Positions 8,662 through 17,824 of a stretch of 64,000 nucleotides of DNA are shown one piece after another (position 1 is the stretch's first letter; the number at the start of each line of letters is the position of its first letter). The position numbers were made by a program, and so were the translations under genes. Under the pieces are notes generated by a model. It saw nothing but the letters and a program-made list of their open reading frames with translations. It made no database searches and was not told where the DNA came from. The stretch lies in NCBI RefSeq assembly GCF_036178845.1, contig NZ_CP108070.1, forward strand, positions 4,030,001 to 4,094,000. Direction: 5' to 3'. The stretch is from Streptomyces sp. NBC_00271 (GTDB lineage: Bacteria; Actinomycetota; Actinomycetes; Streptomycetales; Streptomycetaceae).

Positions 8662-8738
8662 GGGCACCTCCTAGATGTACAAAGGAGTCCACGAGGACCG
8701 GATTTCGTTGCCTCGACGGCAGGAGATCTTCGGCGGCC

Positions 8739-10166
8739 TCAGCGGGCGGAGATCCTCGAGGGCAGCCACAGCAGCATCAGCACCGCCCCGCCGAGCAGTA
8801 CGTACCCGCCCGTACGGAAGACCAGCGCGTATCCCTCCGTCAGCGCCTGGGCCGACGAGCCGCTCCCCGTACGCGAGGCCGCGATGGTCGACATGACGGC
8901 GAGTCCGAGTGAACCGCCCATCGTGCGCGAGGTGTTGACCAGCCCGGACACCAGACCGGCGTCCCCCGGCGCCGCGCCCGAGGTCGCGAGCGAGGCGAGC
9001 GGGGTGGCGGCCAGCCCCGCGCCCGCCATCATCAGGATCCCGGGGAACATGATCGCCGTCAGGTAGGAGCCGTCGGCCGTCATCGTCGACTGCCAGCCGA
9101 AGCCCGCCGCGGCGACCAGCGAACCGATGACGGCCACGTTGCGCGCCCCGACCACCGGCATGAGCCGCGGTGCGAGCTTCGAGCCGAGGACCACCGCGAG
9201 CGAGCTCGGCACCAGCGCCAGCCCGGCGCCCAGCGGCGAGTAGCCGAGCACGTTCTGCGCGTACAGCGTCATGAAGAACCACATGCAGAACATCGCGGAG
9301 CCGCACACGAACATGGCCGCGTTCGCCGACGCCACCGCCCGCACACCGAGCAGGCGCAGCGGCATCAGCGGCACCCGCGTCCGCGCCTCGACCAGGAGGA
9401 ACAGGCCGATCAGCGCGAGCCCGGCACACAGCGGTACGAGCGTCGCGGCCGCCGCCCACCCCTCCGCCTCGGTCTGCACGATCCCGTACGCGAGGGTCGC
9501 GAGCCCCGCCGTCACCAGCAGCGCGCCCGGCAGATCGAGCCGCCGCCCGTCCCCGGCCCGGCTCTCCACGAGCCACCGTGCGGCGCCCGCCAGCACCACC
9601 GCGCCCACCGGCACGTTGATCAGCAGCACCCACCGCCACGACAGCCCGTCCACCAGCAGCCCGCCGACCAGACCGCCGGCCGCCCCGCCCCCGGCGCCGA
9701 CCGCCGTCCAGGTCGCGATGGCCCGTGCGCGGGCGGCACCCTCCGGGACCGCCGAGGTGAGGATCGTCAGCGTCGAGGGCGCGAGCACCGCCGCTCCGAG
9801 CCCCTGCGCGGCCCTCGCGACCAGCAGCTGCCAGCCCGCCTGGGCGAGCCCGCCGCCCAGCGAGGCCACCGTGAACAGCGCGAGCCCGACCAGGAACATC
9901 CGCTTGCGCCCGTACAGGTCACCGGCCCGCCCGCCGAGCAGCATGAACCCGGCGAAGGCGATCGCGTACGCGTTGACCACCCACTGCAGCCCCGGCGCGC
10001 TCAGCCCCAGGTCGGTCCGCATGGACGGCAGCGCCACGTTCACGACGGACACGTCGAGCACCACGAGGAACTGTCCGGCGCAGGCGAGCGCCACCACCAG
10101 CCAGGTGGGCGGCGCGACGCGAGCGGATATTCGGGTGTGTTCCGCGGCTCGAAGCATGAGTGTCAT
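8739..10166 (-). CDS. MFS drug-type efflux transporter (DHA2)
   Basis: 475 residues with 14 predicted hydrophobic helices. Motif A-like GGRAGDLYGRKRMF, the early VLDVSVVNVALPSM stretch typical of EmrB/QacA-type pumps and WRWVLLINVPVG between helices 5 and 6 identify it as a DHA2 proton-drug antiporter. It acts in the cytoplasmic membrane. Start ATG 10166; ATG 10157 is also possible. It stands alone between the sigma-factor unit and the thiolase; no adjacent regulator is seen. Substrate not predictable. Confidence 0.9.
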   Translation of the reverse strand: MTLMLRAAEHTRISARVAPPTWLVVALACAGQFLVVLDVSVVNVALPSMRTDLGLSAPGLQWVVNAYAIAFAGFMLLGGRAGDLYGRKRMFLVGLALFTVASLGGGLAQAGWQLLVARAAQGLGAAVLAPSTLTILTSAVPEGAARARAIATWTAVGAGGGAAGGLVGGLLVDGLSWRWVLLINVPVGAVVLAGAARWLVESRAGDGRRLDLPGALLVTAGLATLAYGIVQTEAEGWAAAATLVPLCAGLALIGLFLLVEARTRVPLMPLRLLGVRAVASANAAMFVCGSAMFCMWFFMTLYAQNVLGYSPLGAGLALVPSSLAVVLGSKLAPRLMPVVGARNVAVIGSLVAAAGFGWQSTMTADGSYLTAIMFPGILMMAGAGLAATPLASLATSGAAPGDAGLVSGLVNTSRTMGGSLGLAVMSTIAASRTGSGSSAQALTEGYALVFRTGGYVLLGGAVLMLLWLPSRISAR

Positions 10167-10284
10167 GCTCTCAACCGCCCTACGGTCCTTGCATCGGGAT
10201 TTCGCCGCACTCGCCCTGGGCCACGGGACCTAGGCCACCCTGGGCCACTGGACCTAGGCCCGGCCGCGTCGGTCGGGCGGTGGC

Positions 10285-11478
10285 TCAGCCCGCCGCCCGT
10301 AGCAGCGTGACCACCGCCGCCCCGCCCAGCCCGATGTTGTGGGCGAGCCCGACCCGTGCGCCCGGTACCTGCCGGGGTCCCGCCTCGCCCCTCAACTGCC
10401 ACACCAGCTCGGCCACTTGGGCGATCCCGGTCGCCCCCAGCGGATGCCCCTTGGAGATCAGCCCGCCGGACGGGTTCACGACCCACCGCCCGCCGTACGT
10501 CGTGGCCCTCGACTCGACGAGCTTGCCGGACTCCCCCTCCTCGCACATCCCGAGCGCCTCGTACGTCAGCAGCTCGTTGATGGAGAAGCAGTCGTGCAGT
10601 TCCACGACGTCCACGTCGTCGATGCCGAGTCCCGACCGCTCGTACACCTGGCGCGCGGCCTCCCGCGACATCGGCTGTCCGACGACGTCGACGCAGGAGC
10701 CGGACGCGAAGGACTCCTCGGTGTCGGTGGTCATGGCCTGCGCGACGATCTCGACGGCCTGGCGCGCCGGCGCGTGCCGCTCCAGGAACCGTTCGGACAC
10801 CACGACCGCGGCGGCGGCCCCGTCCGAGGTGGGCGAGCACTGGAGTTTCGTCAGCGGCCGGTGCACGACCCGGCTGGCGAGGATCTCGTCGACCCCGTAC
10901 ACGTCCTGGAACTGGGCGTACGGATTGTTCGCCGAGTGGCGGTGGTTCTTGGCCCCGACGGCGGCGAGCTGCGCCTCGGTGGTGCCGTACTTCTCCATGT
11001 GCTCGCGCGCCGCGTCGCCGAAGATCTGCGCGGTGGGCGGGGACATCTCGAAGCCGTGCCGGGCGGCCATGACGCCGTAGTGGCGGGCCACCGGGGACGT
11101 CGAGAAGTCTCCCCCGTCCGCACCGCCCCCCAGCGCCCCGCGCTTCATCTTCTCGAAGCCCAGCGCGAGAACGCAGTCCGCGACCCCGCCCTCGACGAAC
11201 TGCCGGGCCAGCATCAGCGCGCTCGATCCGGTGGCGCAGTTGTTGTTGACGTTGTAGACGGGGACGCCGGTGAGGCCGAGTTCGTACGCGGCGCGCTGGC
11301 CGGCGGTCGAGGGCTGGAAGCAGTAGCCGACAGGAACCTGTTCCACCTCGGCGTACGTGATCCCGGCGTCCGCGAGAGCGGCACTCCCCGCCTCCCGTGC
11401 CATGTCCCAGTACTGCCATTCACGGGTCTCGGGCTTCTCGAACCTGGTCATCCCGACCCCGGCGACGTAGGCCTTCAT
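10285..11478 (-). CDS. SCP-x-type thiolase / lipid-transfer protein (Ltp1-like)
   Basis: 397 residues. The active-site region [12 protein letters not shown] and the C-terminal [30 protein letters not shown] and [12 protein letters not shown] segments are those of sterol-carrier-protein-x thiolases, and the whole chain recalls mycobacterial Ltp1 (Rv2790c). These enzymes act on acyl-CoAs of branched or sterol side chains, as thiolases or aldol-cleaving partners of MaoC-like proteins. The ATG at 11478 lies only 11 bp from a perfect KstR box, so expression should be sterol-controlled. The exact reaction is not settled by sequence. Confidence 0.88.
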   Translation of the reverse strand: MKAYVAGVGMTRFEKPETREWQYWDMAREAGSAALADAGITYAEVEQVPVGYCFQPSTAGQRAAYELGLTGVPVYNVNNNCATGSSALMLARQFVEGGVADCVLALGFEKMKRGALGGGADGGDFSTSPVARHYGVMAARHGFEMSPPTAQIFGDAAREHMEKYGTTEAQLAAVGAKNHRHSANNPYAQFQDVYGVDEILASRVVHRPLTKLQCSPTSDGAAAAVVVSERFLERHAPARQAVEIVAQAMTTDTEESFASGSCVDVVGQPMSREAARQVYERSGLGIDDVDVVELHDCFSINELLTYEALGMCEEGESGKLVESRATTYGGRWVVNPSGGLISKGHPLGATGIAQVAELVWQLRGEAGPRQVPGARVGLAHNIGLGGAAVVTLLRAAG

Positions 11479-11489
11479 GGCGCGCAGAC

Positions 11490-11503
11490 TAGAACACGTT
11501 TCA
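11490..11503. promoter_or_regulatory. KstR-type operator, perfect consensus match
   Basis: TAGAACACGTTTCA matches TNNAACNNGTTNNA at all fixed positions and sits immediately upstream of the Ltp1-like thiolase start codon, overlapping its expected transcription start or leader. Repression by the KstR encoded at 22490 is inferred. Confidence 0.8.
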
Positions 11504-11555
11504 TTTACCCACCAGGTCTGATGCCGGGTCAGTTCTTCATGGGAAGGTCAAGATT

Positions 11556-11584
11556 TTGTTAGTACGCCGAAGCATCGGAATAGT
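11556..11584 (+). promoter_or_regulatory. Probable -35/-10 promoter for the MFS gene at 11702
   Basis: TTGTTA (11556-11561) and AATAGT (11579-11584) are separated by 17 bp, a reasonable housekeeping-sigma promoter in an A/T-richer patch of the intergenic region. It would give a leader of about 110 nt. No regulator site is identified. Confidence 0.45.
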
Positions 11585-11701
11585 TGCCTGGGCGCACCGG
11601 GTTCGACATGCACGTATCCCGCACGCGCTCCCGCACGGATCGCCCACCGCTCTTCTCCTCCTTCTTCCTCCCTCTCTCTTTTGGCCTGGAGGCCTCACGC
11701 A

Positions 11702-13447
11702 ATGACGCACACGACGACCGACCAGCCCACCCGGAGGCCCGGCGGCGCGATCGTGCCGGTACTGGCCTTCGCGGGCATCGTTGTCGCGGTGATGCAGACC
11801 CTGCTCGTTCCGGTCATCAAGGACCTGCCGGAGCTGCTGGGCACCGCACCCAGCAACGCCACCTGGGTGATGACCTCGACGCTGCTCGCGGGAGCCGTGG
11901 CCACGCCGATCATGGGTCGGCTCGGTGACCTCTACGGCAAGCGGCGGATGCTGCTCGCGAGCCTGTCCGTGATGGTCGTCGGCTCGCTCATAGCCGGTTT
12001 CACCAGCGCACTGCTGGTGATGATCGTCGGACGCGCCCTGCAGGGCTTCGCCATGGGCGCGATCCCGCTCGGCATCGGCCTGATGCGCGACATGCTGCCC
12101 CGGGAGAAGCTCGGCGAGGCGATGGCCCTCATGAGCTCCTCCATCGGCGTCGGCGGCGGACTCGCGCTGCCGGTCGCGGCCCTGGTCGCGCAGCACGCCG
12201 ACTGGCACGCCCTCTTCTTCCTCGCCGCCGGTCTCGGCGCCGTCGCGATCATTCTGACCCTCGTCGCCGTACCGGAGTCCCCGATGCGGGCCGAGGGCAC
12301 CTTCGACGGTCTGGGCGCGGCGGGCCTGTCCGCGGGCCTCGTCCTCTTCCTGCTGCCGATCACCAAGGGCAGCGACTGGGGCTGGACCTCGACCACCACG
12401 CTCGGCCTGTTCGCCGCGTCGGCCGTCGTCCTGCTCCTGTGGGGCGTGATGGAACTGCGCGTGAAGGCGCCGCTGGTCGACCTGCGCACCACCGCCCGCC
12501 GCTCGGTGCTCTTCACCAACCTCGCCTCGATCATGGTCGGCGTCTCCTTCTACGTCGTCTCGCTCGTCCTGCCGCAGCTGCTCCAGCTGCCGAAGGCCAC
12601 CGGCTACGGCCTCGGCCAGTCGATGGTGGTCGCGGGTCTGTGCGTGGCGCCGCTCGGCCTGACGATGATGTTCACCGCGCCGGTCTACGCCCGGATCTCC
12701 GCCAAGTACGGCCCCAAGGTCACCCTGATCCTCGGCATGCTGATCATCGCGATCGGCTACGGCGCCGGCCTCGGTCTGATGAGCGCCGCCTGGCAGACCA
12801 TCGTGATCTCGGTGGTCCTGGGCGCGGGCATCGGCCTCGCCTACTCCTCGCTGCCCGCGCTGATCGTCGGCTCCGTCCCGGCCTCGGAGACGGGCGCGGC
12901 CAACGGCCTCAACACCCTGATGCGCTCGATCGGCACCTCGGTCTCCAGCGCCGTCATCGGCATGGTCCTCGCCAACACCGCGAACAACGTCGGCGGCCTC
13001 GAGATCCCCACCATGCACGGCTTCCGGGTCTCCTTCCTGATCGCCACCGGCGCGGTCGCCATCGGTCTGCTCTTCGCCCTGCTGCTGCCGGGCCGGCGCC
13101 CGGCGACCAAGCCGCAGCTGCGCGCGAGCAGCGAGGAGGACGCGGCCCTGGAGCGCGCCCAAGAGGTGCTCCGCGGCTTCCGCGGCCGGGTGCTGGACGC
13201 CGACGGCGGCACGGTCGCCCGTGCCAAGGTCACCCTGATCGACCGGCGCGGCCGCCAGGCGGGCGCCACGCTCTCCGAGGCGGACGGCAGCTACGTGCTC
13301 GCCGTGCCCGCCGAGGGCGCGTACGTCCTCGCCGCCAGGGCACCGGGCCACGGCCCGCTCGCCTCCTCGGCGACCCACTCCGGCGACGACCGCCCCGTCG
13401 AGCTGGACCTCGCGCTGCCGAGCGAGACCGTTCCGGCCCAGGCCTGA
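11702..13447 (+). CDS. MFS transporter with C-terminal carboxypeptidase-regulatory-like domain
   Basis: 581 residues. Residues 1-470 are a 14-helix DHA2-type transporter (GRLGDLYGKRRMLL motif A; GFAMGAIPLGIGLMRD). A linker rich in Arg and Glu (SSEEDAALERAQEV) then leads to a beta-sandwich CarboxypepD_reg-like domain at about 490-570 (GRVLDADGGTVARAKVTL, then EADGSYVLAVP and GAYVLAARAPGHG). Such domains normally occur in extracellular or substrate-binding proteins, so its fusion to a pump is notable. ATG 11702 is used; a start seven codons earlier has no support. A strong hairpin terminator follows at 13494. Confidence 0.9.
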   Translation: MTHTTTDQPTRRPGGAIVPVLAFAGIVVAVMQTLLVPVIKDLPELLGTAPSNATWVMTSTLLAGAVATPIMGRLGDLYGKRRMLLASLSVMVVGSLIAGFTSALLVMIVGRALQGFAMGAIPLGIGLMRDMLPREKLGEAMALMSSSIGVGGGLALPVAALVAQHADWHALFFLAAGLGAVAIILTLVAVPESPMRAEGTFDGLGAAGLSAGLVLFLLPITKGSDWGWTSTTTLGLFAASAVVLLLWGVMELRVKAPLVDLRTTARRSVLFTNLASIMVGVSFYVVSLVLPQLLQLPKATGYGLGQSMVVAGLCVAPLGLTMMFTAPVYARISAKYGPKVTLILGMLIIAIGYGAGLGLMSAAWQTIVISVVLGAGIGLAYSSLPALIVGSVPASETGAANGLNTLMRSIGTSVSSAVIGMVLANTANNVGGLEIPTMHGFRVSFLIATGAVAIGLLFALLLPGRRPATKPQLRASSEEDAALERAQEVLRGFRGRVLDADGGTVARAKVTLIDRRGRQAGATLSEADGSYVLAVPAEGAYVLAARAPGHGPLASSATHSGDDRPVELDLALPSETVPAQA

Positions 13448-13493
13448 TCCGAAGGGCCTGATCCGAACGACGGGCCCTGGGGCCCGGCCCCTG

Positions 13494-13534
13494 CGCACCA
13501 CACCCCCGTCGCCGCTGCGGCGGGGGTGTGGTGC
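13494..13534 (+). terminator. Strong hairpin terminator
   Basis: GCACCACACCCCCG pairs with CGGGGGTGTGGTGC around a GC-rich inner stem, giving about 14 paired bases just after the MFS stop. There is no U-tract, as is usual in Streptomyces. Confidence 0.75.
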
Positions 13535-13633
13535 ACCATGGGGCGCTCACAGGCACGTACACCAGGCACGTGCACCCGGACCCGCACAGGCGGACGTGCG
13601 ACGCTGCCGTTCGCACCCGATGGAGGACCCCCG

Positions 13634-14296
13634 ATGCAGGACCCCATGCCCGCGGCACCCAAGCCGGAGATCCTGGCCGCCTTCGAGGCCGCGAAGGGGT
13701 TCATGCCGCTCCGTGAGGGGCTCGCGCTGTACGAGGCCGCGGTCGAGGCGGGCCGGCTCGGACTGCCCCTGCTGGAGGTCGGCACGTACTGCGGGCGCTC
13801 CACGATCCTGCTCGCGGACGCGGCGCGCGCGGCCGGGGTGACGGCGATCACCGTCGACCACCACCGGGGCAGCGAGGAGCAGCAGCCCGGGTGGGAGTAC
13901 CACGACCCGGCCACGGTCGACCCCGAGATCGGCCGGATGGACACCCTTCCCACCTTCCGCCGCACCCTCCACCAGGCGGGTCTGGAGGACCAGGTCGTCG
14001 CGATGGTCGGCCGTTCGCCGCAGATTGCCGCCTTCTGGCGCACGCCCCTCGCTCTCGTCTTCATCGACGGCGGCCACACGGACGAGCACGCCTCCGGCGA
14101 CTACGAGGGCTGGGCGCCGCACGTCGCCGAGGGCGGCCTCCTCCTCATCCACGACGTGTTCCCCGACCCGGCCGACGAGTTCACCGGCCAGGCCCCCTAC
14201 CGCGTCTACCTCCGGGCCCTGGAGTCCGGCGCGTTCACCGAGGTCTCGGCGACCGACTCACTGCGCGTCCTGCGGCGAACGGGAGCGGGGATCTGA
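13634..14296 (+). CDS. Class I SAM-dependent methyltransferase (Methyltransf_24)
   Basis: 220 residues. The SAM-binding motif LEVGTYCGRSTILLADAA is at about residues 46-63, an acidic VDHHRGSEEQQPG segment follows, and LVFIDGGHTDEHA provides the Asp-containing motif typical of the Methyltransf_24/cephalosporin-hydroxylase-like group. ATG 13634 follows GGAGGACCCCCG, a good ribosome-binding site. It lies 22 bp before the amidase gene's GTG, though that gene appears to have its own promoter. Substrate unknown. Confidence 0.85.
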   Translation: MQDPMPAAPKPEILAAFEAAKGFMPLREGLALYEAAVEAGRLGLPLLEVGTYCGRSTILLADAARAAGVTAITVDHHRGSEEQQPGWEYHDPATVDPEIGRMDTLPTFRRTLHQAGLEDQVVAMVGRSPQIAAFWRTPLALVFIDGGHTDEHASGDYEGWAPHVAEGGLLLIHDVFPDPADEFTGQAPYRVYLRALESGAFTEVSATDSLRVLRRTGAGI

Positions 14297-14318
14297 GAGC
14301 CCGGTTAGAGTCGCTGAC

Positions 14319-15320
14319 GTGTCGTACGTAGGTCCTGACTTCGATCCTCCCGGCCCCCGCCGCTCCCGGCGCGGGCCGATGACGGTGGCGGTCGCCGCGC
14401 TGGTGCCGGGGGCGCTGGTGGGGTGGCTGGTGTGGCAGGCCGTGGGTGACTCGGGCGGCGGGGGCAGTACGTCCGCCACCTCGACGACCTCGGCCGGCGC
14501 ACCCGGGGCTTCCTCCGCGGCACCCGGATCCGCCTCCGCCGCGGCGCGGACACCGACCGCGTCCGGGACGGACGACGGGAAGCCGCCGAGCTCGACCTTC
14601 TCCGGCCCCGCCACTCCCGCGGCCTCGGACCTGCCCGCCGCCGCGGGACCCCTCAAGGGCAAGGTCGTCGTCATCGACCCGGGCCACAACCCCGGCAACT
14701 TCCAGCACGCGGCCGACATCAACCGCAAGGTGAACATCGGCACGAACTGGAAGGAGTGCGACACGACCGGCACGTCGACCAACGCGGGTTACACGGAAGC
14801 CCGGTTCACGCTCGACGTCGCCCGCCGGCTGCGTACGCTCCTGCAACAGGAGGGCGCCACGGTGAAGTTCACCCAGGACGGCGACCGTTCCTGGGGCCCG
14901 TGCGTCGACGAGCGGGCCCGCATCGGCAACGACGCGCACGCCGACGCGGTCGTCTCCATCCACGCGGACGGCTCCGCGGCCGGCAACCGCGGCTTCCACG
15001 TCATCCTCCCCGCGTCCGTGCACTCCGGCGGCGCCGACACCCGCGCGATCGTCGCCCCCTCGCGCGATCTCGGCGAGCGCATCGCGGGCAACTTCGTCCG
15101 CGACACCGGCAGCGCGCCCTCCAACTACATCGGCGGCGGCACCGGACTCGACGTCCGCAGTGATCTCGGCGGTCTCAATCTGTCAACGGTTCCGAAGGTG
15201 TTCATCGAGTGCGGCAACATGCGCGATAGCAAGGACGCCGCGTTGCTGACCAGCGGCGCATGGCGGCAGAAGGCGGCGCGTGGGATCTCTGAGGGAATCG
15301 TGAGTTTCCTGCGCGGGTAG
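14319..15320 (+). CDS. N-acetylmuramoyl-L-alanine amidase (Amidase_3), membrane-anchored
   Basis: 333 residues: short cytoplasmic tail, one membrane helix near residues 22-45 (VAVAALVPGALVGWLVWQAV), a Ser/Ala/Pro-rich linker to about 120, then an Amidase_3 domain. The zinc ligands are visible in VVIDPGHNPGN, YTEARFTLDV and VSIHADGS, and the catalytic Glu in FIECGNMRD. It cleaves the MurNAc-L-Ala bond of peptidoglycan outside the membrane. The GTG start is 7 nt after a TAGAGT -10 box (14306-14311), so the transcript is probably leaderless. Confidence 0.92.
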   Translation: MSYVGPDFDPPGPRRSRRGPMTVAVAALVPGALVGWLVWQAVGDSGGGGSTSATSTTSAGAPGASSAAPGSASAAARTPTASGTDDGKPPSSTFSGPATPAASDLPAAAGPLKGKVVVIDPGHNPGNFQHAADINRKVNIGTNWKECDTTGTSTNAGYTEARFTLDVARRLRTLLQQEGATVKFTQDGDRSWGPCVDERARIGNDAHADAVVSIHADGSAAGNRGFHVILPASVHSGGADTRAIVAPSRDLGERIAGNFVRDTGSAPSNYIGGGTGLDVRSDLGGLNLSTVPKVFIECGNMRDSKDAALLTSGAWRQKAARGISEGIVSFLRG

Positions 15321-15478
15321 TGGTCGGCGGATCGAACCCGACGGACACCCTGATCGGACGGGAGATAGTGTCATCCCTACGATGAGGGGCCACCCCCGCG
15401 CTTCACACCAGGGCCTTATGGCGGCATGGTGTCAGCGACGCCTCCACCGACGACGAGACGACTGACGAAGGACCTGAA

Positions 15479-16297
15479 GTGAATATCCGCTCCCTCACTC
15501 GAGGCGACGGCGTGGTGATCGGAGCAGCGGTATTGCTGTTCATCGCGTCGTTCCTCGACCTTTTTTCCATCGACGGGGTCTCCAGCAGTGCCAGCATCCC
15601 CAGCGCCTGGTCGAGCGGACCGGTCCTGCTGAGCGTGGTCCTGGCCGGCATCATCGGGGCCGCGCTGGTCATCGTCTCCCACGGCCTGCCGCAGGTGCCC
15701 AAGATCGTCGGGCTCGACCTCGGCCAGTTCGGCGTCGCCTTCACGGTCTTCGCCGCATGGAGTGCGCTCGGGAACGTGGTCGACCCGATCGCCGGCAGCG
15801 ACGACAGTGCCATCAGCGCCGGCACCGGCCTGATCCTCGCCTTCATCGCGACGCTGATCATGGCCGGCGCCGCGATCGCCACCCCGCTCGTCCCGGCCCT
15901 GCAGGCCGCGCTCGTCCCCGCCCCCAAGCCCGCCGCCCCCCAGCCCTACGGCGCCCAGCCGCCCGGGGGTTACGGCTACCCCGGTGCCCAGCAGCCGGGT
16001 CAGGCCTTCGGCGGTCAGCCGCAGCAGGCGCAGGCGTTCGGCGCTCAGCCCAGCCAGCCGCAGCAGGCGCCGACCCCGCAACCGCAACCGCCCGCCGGTG
16101 ACTTCTCGCCGTTCTGGTTCGCCGTGCCGGTGCCGCGTCCGCTGTTCGCGGAGGACGGCTCGCAGGCGCCGATCGCCGAACTCGCGCCGGGTACCTGGTA
16201 CCTGGCCGTGGAGCAGCGCGGCGCGAACCTGGTGGCGCAGACGCAGGACGGCCGTCGCGGCGTGCTGCAGGACACCTCCGGGATCCAGCGGGGCTGA
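15479..16297 (+). CDS. DUF5336 membrane protein with Gln/Pro-rich tail
   Basis: 272 residues. The first 140 contain four hydrophobic segments and the pattern of the actinobacterial DUF5336 family. Residues 145-205 are a Pro/Gln/Ala-rich low-complexity tail with repeated GAQP/PQQAQAFG units. The last 60 residues form a small folded segment (FWFAVPVPRPLFAEDG, then GTWYLAVEQRG). The GTG start follows GAAGGA. Function unknown; such proteins are often linked to envelope processes. Convergent or tandem partners are not obvious. Confidence 0.8.
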   Translation: MNIRSLTRGDGVVIGAAVLLFIASFLDLFSIDGVSSSASIPSAWSSGPVLLSVVLAGIIGAALVIVSHGLPQVPKIVGLDLGQFGVAFTVFAAWSALGNVVDPIAGSDDSAISAGTGLILAFIATLIMAGAAIATPLVPALQAALVPAPKPAAPQPYGAQPPGGYGYPGAQQPGQAFGGQPQQAQAFGAQPSQPQQAPTPQPQPPAGDFSPFWFAVPVPRPLFAEDGSQAPIAELAPGTWYLAVEQRGANLVAQTQDGRRGVLQDTSGIQRG

Positions 16298-16388
16298 CCT
16301 GCCGCGTCCGCTCCCGTACGGCCTTCTGCGGCCCCTCGTCCTTCCGGGCGGGGGGCCGTTGTCGTACAGTCGGCTGGCCCGCACGTGA

Positions 16389-16403
16389 CTGACGTACCGT
16401 CAG
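16389..16403. promoter_or_regulatory. Palindromic operator before the F420-oxidoreductase gene
   Basis: CTGACG-TAC-CGTCAG is a perfect 6-bp inverted repeat 21 bp upstream of the start at 16425, overlapping the likely promoter. Short TGACG..CGTCA palindromes are common TetR-family targets in actinobacteria; which regulator binds is unknown. Confidence 0.6.
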
Positions 16404-16424
16404 AACCACACACCTGGAGGGTTC

Positions 16425-17435
16425 ATGCGGCTCGGCCTCGCACTCGGCTACTGGGGGCGCGGCCCCTCCGCGGACCATTTGCCGCTCGCCCAGGAGGCGG
16501 AGCGGCTCGGCTATCACTCCGTGTGGACCGCCGAGTCCTGGGGCTCGGACGTCTTCACCCCGCTGACCTGGATCGCCGCGCACACGACCCGTATCCGGCT
16601 CGGCACGGCCGTCGCGCAGATGGCCGCCCGCTCCCCCACCACCACCGCGATGCACGCGCTCACCCTCGACCACCTCTCGGGCGGGCGCATGATGCTCGGC
16701 CTCGGGCTGTCGGGACCACAGGTCGTGGAGGGCTGGTACGGCCGTCCGTTCCCGAAGTCGCCGCTGACCGCGACCCGTGAGTACGTCGATGTCGTACGCC
16801 AAGTCCTCAGGCGCGAAGGGCCCGTCGAGCTCGACGGCCGCTTCCACCAGCACCCCTACCGCGGCGAGGACGGCACCGGGCTCGGCAAGCCGCTGAAGCC
16901 GATCACGCATCCGCTCCGCGCCGACCTGCCGATCCTGCTCGGCGCCGAGGGGCCGAAGAACATCGCGCAGACGACCCGGATCGCGGACGGCTGGCTGCCG
17001 CTGTACTGGTCGCCGAGCCGCCCAGGAGCCTACGAGGCCGCGCTGAGCGATCTGCCCGCAGGCTTCCTCGTCGCGCCCATGGCCCATGTCCGCGTCTGCG
17101 ACGACGTCGCCGAAGGGCTGCTGCCCGTGAAGGCGATGCTCGGCTTCTACATCGGCGGGATGGGGCACGCGGCGCGCAACTTCCACGCCGATCTGATGGC
17201 ACGGATGGGGTACGAGGAGGAGGCCCGGCTCATCCAGGAGCTGTTCCTCGCGGGACGCCGCCAGGAAGCGGTGCTCGCCGTCCCGGACGCGTTCGCCGAC
17301 GAGATCTCCCTCGTCGGACCGCGTGAACGCATCGCCGAGCGGCTGGAGTTGTGGCGCAAGGGCCCGGTGACGGACCTGCTGGCCCTGTCACCGGACCCGC
17401 ACACGCTACGGGTTCTCGCCGAGCTCAACTCCTAG
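16425..17435 (+). CDS. LLM-class F420-dependent oxidoreductase
   Basis: 336 residues of the luciferase-like TIM-barrel family. The opening MRLGLALGYWGRG, the YHSVWTAESWGSDVFTPL segment, AAHTTRIRLGTAVAQMAARSP and HLSGGRMMLGLGLSGP are diagnostic of F420-dependent members. They transfer hydride from F420H2 to substrates such as ketones or unsaturated acids. ATG follows TGGAGGGTTC. A palindromic operator is directly upstream. Several such proteins belong to actinobacterial lipid or sterol catabolism, but nothing here fixes the substrate. Confidence 0.9.
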   Translation: MRLGLALGYWGRGPSADHLPLAQEAERLGYHSVWTAESWGSDVFTPLTWIAAHTTRIRLGTAVAQMAARSPTTTAMHALTLDHLSGGRMMLGLGLSGPQVVEGWYGRPFPKSPLTATREYVDVVRQVLRREGPVELDGRFHQHPYRGEDGTGLGKPLKPITHPLRADLPILLGAEGPKNIAQTTRIADGWLPLYWSPSRPGAYEAALSDLPAGFLVAPMAHVRVCDDVAEGLLPVKAMLGFYIGGMGHAARNFHADLMARMGYEEEARLIQELFLAGRRQEAVLAVPDAFADEISLVGPRERIAERLELWRKGPVTDLLALSPDPHTLRVLAELNS

Positions 17436-17445
17436 GGAGCGGTGT

Positions 17446-17706
17446 TCAGCGGAAGATGGCGATCGGGTCCAGGGTCAGTTCCCCCGTCCCGCTGATCCAG
17501 GTGCGCACCTTGCCCAGGCACCGGGCCTGGAACTCCCCGGTGTAGTAGTCCTCGTTGCGGAACTCCCCGCGCCCCTCGGACCCGGCGCAGGTGATCTTCA
17601 CATGCGCGGACGGTTCCCCGCTCCCGTACCGGGCGCGCAGCACCACGTCACCGCTGTCCGTACGGTGCGCGGTGAAACGGCCGGTGGCGGAGACGAACTC
17701 CGACAT
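17446..17706 (-). CDS. Small hypothetical protein
   Basis: 86 residues, no signal peptide or membrane helix: MSEFVSATGRFTAHRTDSGD then alternating beta-like segments ending ISGTGELTLDPIAIFR. Codon third positions are GC-rich, consistent with a real gene, and no other frame here is better. One cysteine pair (CAGSEG, CLGKVR). No family recognised. It lies convergent to the oxidoreductase with a 10-bp gap and behind the terminator of the upstream lipoprotein gene. Confidence 0.6.
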   Translation of the reverse strand: MSEFVSATGRFTAHRTDSGDVVLRARYGSGEPSAHVKITCAGSEGRGEFRNEDYYTGEFQARCLGKVRTWISGTGELTLDPIAIFR

Positions 17707-17761
17707 GACCGCGCTCAGCGGCGCCTTCCCGGGCTCGGGCCCCTCCCGCAGGCTCTTGAAT

Positions 17762-17801
17762 GGCCTGTCCGGTGCGGCAGTGGTGCCGCACCGGACAGGC
17801 C
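17762..17801 (-). terminator. Perfect 18-bp hairpin terminator
   Basis: The 18-bp arm 17762-17779 (GGCCTGTCCGGTGCGGCA) pairs completely with 17784-17801 around a GTGG loop. It lies 23 bp downstream of the minus-strand gene at 17825, which it should terminate. Confidence 0.85.
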
Positions 17802-17824
17802 GGGGCTCACAGGACGGGCGGAGC

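Noticed and set aside
13496..13533. Possible CRISPR-like or invertible repeat
   Set aside because: It is a single inverted repeat at a gene end, i.e. a terminator; no array or spacers exist anywhere in the window.
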